DNA from: Vasconcelosia minhoensis LEGE 07310
Lineage (GTDB): Bacteria; Cyanobacteriota; Cyanobacteriia; Phormidesmidales; Phormidesmidaceae
Assembly (NCBI RefSeq): GCF_015207255.1
Contig: NZ_JADEXG010000021.1
Location: forward strand, 1 to 64,000
DNA: 64,000 bases
Direction: 5' to 3'
In this document: positions 60,575 to 64,000 of the stretch, piece after piece
Layout of the letters: each line of letters begins with the position of its first letter
Numbering within the stretch: the stretch's first letter is position 1
Program-made: the position numbers and the translations under genes
The notes under the pieces: generated by a model
The model's database searches: none
The model's input: the letters and a program-made list of their open reading frames with translations, nothing else
What the model was told of the DNA's origin: nothing

Positions 60575-62089
60575 CTACAGTGCGCCGACCAGGGCGGACG
60601 GTCGCCTGGCGTAGATCTCCTGGAGTCCTCGGAAAGCGGTGACCTGCCCACCCGACTCCGTCGCATAGGTCTGGGCGTCGGACTGGAGCAGAAAGGCCGA
60701 TACCTCATCGCCGTTGCTGACATAGTAGGAGTTTTCCGCAAACAGCTTCCAGCCATTTTCGCGATCGTGGACAAACATCACATCGGCGGCTTTACCCTCT
60801 TCCTGTAGCGTCGCCAGCGCCTGGAGCATGTTGGGAATCGAAGCAAAGTTAGTCACCTGCTCTTCCTCCTGCACCCAGTACTGCGCCGCCAGCTTCGGGT
60901 CGGTAATCTCCTCGCCGGTGAGCGCATCCTCGCCGGTGATCTGATAGCTTTCAGCCGTCTCAATCACCTCGTCATAGTTCAGGCCCATGTCTTCCATCGC
61001 CTGCCGCAGGTAGCTTTCGTCGATCCAACCGGTCACTTCTTCAGGATCGACTGGGGTTTCAATTTTGCCCAAGCTGGTCAGGGTGGCAATGCTGTTTTTC
61101 AGAGCGCTAACCTGCACCTCTCGAATCGTCGGGTCTAGCGGCTGCAGCCCGGAAGGCCCCAAGAACATGTAGACGACTTCCTTATCGATTCCAGACCACT
61201 CCTCAATCTGAGCTGACGTTCCCTCGGGATCTTCGCGGAATATCTGGTTGGCTTCCAGTACGGCTTCTAGATAGGCCACGACGATTTCAGGATGCTCCTC
61301 GGCAAAATCAGAGCGCACAACAATGCCATGCAGCGTCGGCACCCCGGTTTGAGCCCCGTCAAAAATCTTTTTGGCAAAGCCGCGGAAGGGAAACAGTTCT
61401 CCAAAGGGCACAAAATCTGCATGGGCATCGATTTGCCCGGTACGCAGGCTAGATCCACCGACTTCTGGTGCTTGGCTGATCAGCTTGACATCCGTTTCTG
61501 GATCAATTCCGGCATCGCTCAGCGCTTTCAACACCATGCCGTGGGCCGCTGAGCCAAAGGGAACTGAAACGGTGCCTCCCTTCAAATCTGCTAAAGACGT
61601 TGCATCGCTGCCCTTAGGAACGACAACTGCATTTCCGGCTCCGTTGGGGCTATAGGCTAGCGTGCCAATAAAGATAGAGTTGGCGTCCTGTGCCTCCTGC
61701 TGAAACTTGATTAAATTGATCACCGCTGGGAAGTCTCCCATCAACCCAATATCAATCTGATCGGCTAGCATTTTGTTCGTAATCGGCGGCCCTGAGGTAT
61801 AGCTAGACCATTGAATATCGTACTCAACGCCTTCATATTTGCCATCGGTGGGCAAATGCTTTTCTAATAGCTCCAGCTCTCGTACGGTAGCGCCGCCTAC
61901 GGCGGTGTTGATCACCTGATCCTGAGTGCCGATGGCAATTCGGATCGTTTCTCCAGAGCCGCCCCCGGCGGCAGCTTCCCCAGTCCCCGAGTCAGCTGAG
62001 GGGGTCGAACAAGCACCAACAAATAGTAAGGAAGTTGCAAACAAGCCAGACGTAATTCTTTTTCTTGACCCGCTCAAAAAATGTTTCAT
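60575..62089 (-). CDS. ABC solute-binding lipoprotein, third system
   Basis: I start at the ATG at 62087-62089 because MKHFLSGSRKRITSGLFATS then LLFVGAC makes a good lipoprotein signal peptide. The 504-residue protein is longer than usual for the family. Residues about 45-330 are the NMT1/SsuA-type domain found also in the LysR fusion at 56743. The C-terminal ~170 residues (from TGWIDESYLRQAMEDMG on) are an extra region. A consensus NtcA box lies 57 bp upstream. It is the first gene of the third ABC operon. Confidence 0.88.
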   Translation of the reverse strand: MKHFLSGSRKRITSGLFATSLLFVGACSTPSADSGTGEAAAGGGSGETIRIAIGTQDQVINTAVGGATVRELELLEKHLPTDGKYEGVEYDIQWSSYTSGPPITNKMLADQIDIGLMGDFPAVINLIKFQQEAQDANSIFIGTLAYSPNGAGNAVVVPKGSDATSLADLKGGTVSVPFGSAAHGMVLKALSDAGIDPETDVKLISQAPEVGGSSLRTGQIDAHADFVPFGELFPFRGFAKKIFDGAQTGVPTLHGIVVRSDFAEEHPEIVVAYLEAVLEANQIFREDPEGTSAQIEEWSGIDKEVVYMFLGPSGLQPLDPTIREVQVSALKNSIATLTSLGKIETPVDPEEVTGWIDESYLRQAMEDMGLNYDEVIETAESYQITGEDALTGEEITDPKLAAQYWVQEEEQVTNFASIPNMLQALATLQEEGKAADVMFVHDRENGWKLFAENSYYVSNGDEVSAFLLQSDAQTYATESGGQVTAFRGLQEIYARRPSALVGAL

Positions 62090-62364
62090 AGCCACACAAA
62101 GCCTCGATTTGAAATTATTTATTCCATCTATTCGAAGGTGCAACTGTAAAGCGATATACATTCATATTCGGTTCAATCTTTTTACCCATAAGATTCATTT
62201 TTGAATTGATTCACTTTCTTTATGCCAGCCTAAAAGCACGATTTCAACGAACTTTTTGCCGGCCTTAAATTATTCTTTTCAGAACGTTAAACCCAGCGCC
62301 AAAAACCCAGCGTCAATGGGCACCCGTTTGCACGCTAGCGATTGATGGTATCAGGCTGACTGTC
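62090..62364. other. Control region upstream of the third ABC operon
   Basis: This AT-rich 275-bp gap lies between the end of the amidohydrolase at 62365 and the binding-protein start. It contains the NtcA box at 62146-62159. The LysR fusion may also act here. No gene is visible. Confidence 0.5.
62146..62159 (-). promoter_or_regulatory. Consensus NtcA box
   Basis: GTA-AAGCGATA-TAC matches GTA-N8-TAC exactly. In the direction of the binding-protein gene, a -10-like TAAATA follows after 24 bp; its last base differs from TAN3T. The box is 57-70 bp before the start codon, which fits an NtcA-activated promoter. Confidence 0.6.
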
Positions 62365-63417
62365 TCAGCGGACTGGAGCACTGCTCAGGCGAGAGATCAC
62401 CGCAACTGGTCCGCCGCCGGGGGGTCCCTGATGTTCGCTGCCGCCGGAAACGTAGACCATCGGATCTTGAATCACCGCTGCGACGACGGCTCCGACAACG
62501 GCCCGGGACATGCGGGTATGGCTGATATCGGAGTCATCGAGCATAGTGTGCCGTCGGTTTAGCACAGCGCCGCTGGGGTCGGCTTCGACTTTGGCAAAGA
62601 TATTGACGACCTGACTGGGGGGCTGGCCGGTATCTGCGATCGCGCTTCTAACGGCTTCAATATCGAGGGCATGCTGCATCACAGCATGGCCAACGATCAA
62701 ATCGCCAGTCGCATGGGCGGCATTGCCCAGCACAAAGATTTCGCAGTTCTGCAATTCCACCCCGGCGGAAGCCGAAGCGGTTTTAGAATAAAGGTTGAAA
62801 TTTTGGCAGATGGCCTCGGGCTGAAGCTGCTCCGGCTGGATCTCTCCTAGGGCGATCGCGGCCCCTAGCGCAGCCGCCCCCCGGGAGTCGGCCATAGACT
62901 GATAGCTGCTGCGGCCCGATTCTGCCTGGTTCGACTGCACTAGCGGACATTTAATCTGCACAAAATGGACATTCTCCGGCGTCAGCCTGGCATCGTCGAG
63001 GGCCGCCTGCACTGCCTGGGCAACGGTTTTGACCATCGCTAGCGAGCCAATTTCATCGGGCGCAAAGGGGCGAGTGCGGCTGATGCCCATGACCAGTCCC
63101 CAGTGGGGTGACTCTTCGAGTGAGCCAGCCTGGCGAGTGAATACGTTCAGGTGAGGGCTGAGCACACCTTCCGTACCGCCTGACATGATATAGACAATTT
63201 GTTTAGCCGCCGCAGCCCCTATTTTCTCGCCCAGATAGGCTTTTAGCGTTTGGGTGGCAAATCCTCGGGTGAAGTCGTTGACGCAGCCGTTGCCTTCGGT
63301 TTTACCCAAGATGGCGATAATCTGGGTCGGGTCGAGGGTGCCGGACTGAATCAGGTGATCGAGACCAGAGAGGTCATCGGGGCTGGCCTGGGGAATCTTA
63401 TGGAGGTCAATCCGCAT
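62365..63417 (-). CDS. Cyanuric acid amidohydrolase / barbiturase family enzyme
   Basis: The family hydrolyses the rings of cyanuric acid (to carboxybiuret, then biuret) or barbiturate. The 350-residue protein has three homologous parts, each supplying one Lys and one Ser of the active site. I see Lys39 (ILGKTEGNG) and Ser79 (IMSGGTEG), Lys156 (QIKCPL) and Ser217 (TASASAGVE), and Lys276 (IFAKVEAD) and Ser324 (VYVSGGSEHQG). All pairs are intact. The motif GGGPVAVI is at the end. It lies 6 bp after an ABC permease gene and is co-transcribed with it. The ring substrate is not decided by motifs. Confidence 0.9.
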   Translation of the reverse strand: MRIDLHKIPQASPDDLSGLDHLIQSGTLDPTQIIAILGKTEGNGCVNDFTRGFATQTLKAYLGEKIGAAAAKQIVYIMSGGTEGVLSPHLNVFTRQAGSLEESPHWGLVMGISRTRPFAPDEIGSLAMVKTVAQAVQAALDDARLTPENVHFVQIKCPLVQSNQAESGRSSYQSMADSRGAAALGAAIALGEIQPEQLQPEAICQNFNLYSKTASASAGVELQNCEIFVLGNAAHATGDLIVGHAVMQHALDIEAVRSAIADTGQPPSQVVNIFAKVEADPSGAVLNRRHTMLDDSDISHTRMSRAVVGAVVAAVIQDPMVYVSGGSEHQGPPGGGPVAVISRLSSAPVR

Positions 63418-63423
63418 GGCAGT

Positions 63424-64000
63424 CTAAATCCAATGAACGAAGCGCTTCTCCAGCACCATAAAAAAGCTGTACAGAATCACTCCCATCACCGCCAGGGCGA
63501 GCAGGGCCAGAAATGCCAACGGCACGTTGAAGTTGGAGCTGGCCGAGAGGATGACATAGCCGATGCCGCCGTTAGAGGCGACGGTTTCAGCAATCACCGA
63601 GCCGATAAAAGCTTGGGAAATCGCCACCTTGAGGGAAGCAAACAGGTAGGGCATGGTGTGGGGCAGACCGACTTTCTGAAATACCTCAAACCGACTGGCG
63701 CCTAGCGATACCAGTACATCCTGCATCTCTGTTTCGACCGTCGCTAGACCAATGGCTACGTTCACCGCAATCGGGAAGAAGGCCAGCAAAAACGCCGTAA
63801 TCACCGCTGGGACTGCCCCAATCCCAAACCAGATCGACAGCAGCGGTACCAGGGCCACTTTGGGAATGGTATTGAACCCGATCAGCAGCGGATAGATGGT
63901 CAGATTCGCCAGTTTTGAATAGCCGATCATGAACCCCAGCAGCACGCCTAAAGCCAGGGCGGCTAGGAATCCTAGCAGGGTTGTGACCAGCGTCGTCCAG
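63424..64000 (-). CDS. ABC transporter permease, fourth system (runs off the window)
   Basis: The frame stays open to the window end, so the N-terminus is missing. The visible ~190 residues have several membrane segments and the coupling loop LVSLGASRFEVFQKVGLPHT, of the SsuC/ThiX type. It is directly upstream of the ring-opening hydrolase gene, so it probably imports that enzyme's substrate. Its ATPase and binding-protein genes should lie beyond 64000. Confidence 0.9.
   Translation of the reverse strand, partial: WTTLVTTLLGFLAALALGVLLGFMIGYSKLANLTIYPLLIGFNTIPKVALVPLLSIWFGIGAVPAVITAFLLAFFPIAVNVAIGLATVETEMQDVLVSLGASRFEVFQKVGLPHTMPYLFASLKVAISQAFIGSVIAETVASNGGIGYVILSASSNFNVPLAFLALLALAVMGVILYSFFMVLEKRFVHWI

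Noticed and set aside
1-64000. CRISPR array, tRNA, rRNA or origin of replication
   Set aside because: No regularly spaced direct repeats, cloverleaf-type sequences, rRNA stretches or DnaA-box clusters were noticed by eye. A short or unusual tRNA could be missed without a scan.

Overview
The window is chromosomal DNA from a cyanobacterium. The evidence is the many copies of the HIP1 octamer (GCGATCGC) in genes and gaps, the cphB-cphA pair for cyanophycin turnover, several conserved cyanobacterial proteins of unknown function, and NtcA-type nitrogen-control boxes. I see no rRNA, tRNA or CRISPR array.

Region 1 (1-18.8 kb) is ordinary core genome: trmD, cyanophycinase and cyanophycin synthetase, a sigma-like protein, a VOC-family gene broken at its 3' end by a 67-bp tandem duplication, lgt, cobM, a K+-channel-like protein, an M3 oligopeptidase, aminopeptidase P, moeA, a membrane-anchored repeat protein, and nnr.

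Region 2 (18.8-24.4 kb) is accessory and partly decayed. It holds an AbrB-type antitoxin with a Doc-type toxin, an orphan HicB directly abutting an Lhr-type helicase, remnants of an acetyltransferase, an aspartic protease and an IS630 transposase, and two small hypothetical genes.

Region 3 (24.4-35.3 kb) is one 2612-residue polyketide synthase followed by a P-type cation ATPase. The synthase has the order KS-AT-DH-structural KR-ER-KR-ACP and ends in a PLP-dependent alpha-oxoamine synthase. That layout predicts a fully reduced chain released by decarboxylative condensation with an amino acid, giving a sphingoid-base-like amino ketone.

Region 4 (35.3-41.5 kb) is a decay zone. It has a phosphoketolase/pentapeptide chimera with a frameshift, a phosphoribosyltransferase with an in-frame stop, a truncated erythromycin-esterase gene, two copies of a MITE-like element, a secreted-protein gene and its broken paralogue, thioredoxin, an FAD monooxygenase and an IS3 remnant.

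Region 5 (41.5-64 kb) is the most remarkable part and looks like a nitrogen-scavenging island. It encodes components of four ABC importers of the nitrate/sulfonate/NMT1 type, an isochorismatase-family hydrolase, a nitrile-hydratase-accessory-like protein, a tandem nitrilase whose second domain has lost its catalytic triad, a TRZ/ATZ-type amidohydrolase, and a cyanuric acid amidohydrolase/barbiturase-family enzyme. An AprA/AprB-like flavoprotein and ferredoxin sit with a HEAT-repeat protein and an Mrp-type P-loop protein. Control genes are an Lrp/AsnC regulator and a LysR regulator fused to a second transporter-type solute-binding domain, homologous to the binding protein encoded next to it. 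NtcA-like sites lie upstream of two binding-protein genes and of the LysR fusion. My reading is an NtcA-governed system for importing and hydrolysing N-rich heterocycles or amides such as s-triazine or pyrimidine ring compounds. The substrate is inferred, not shown.
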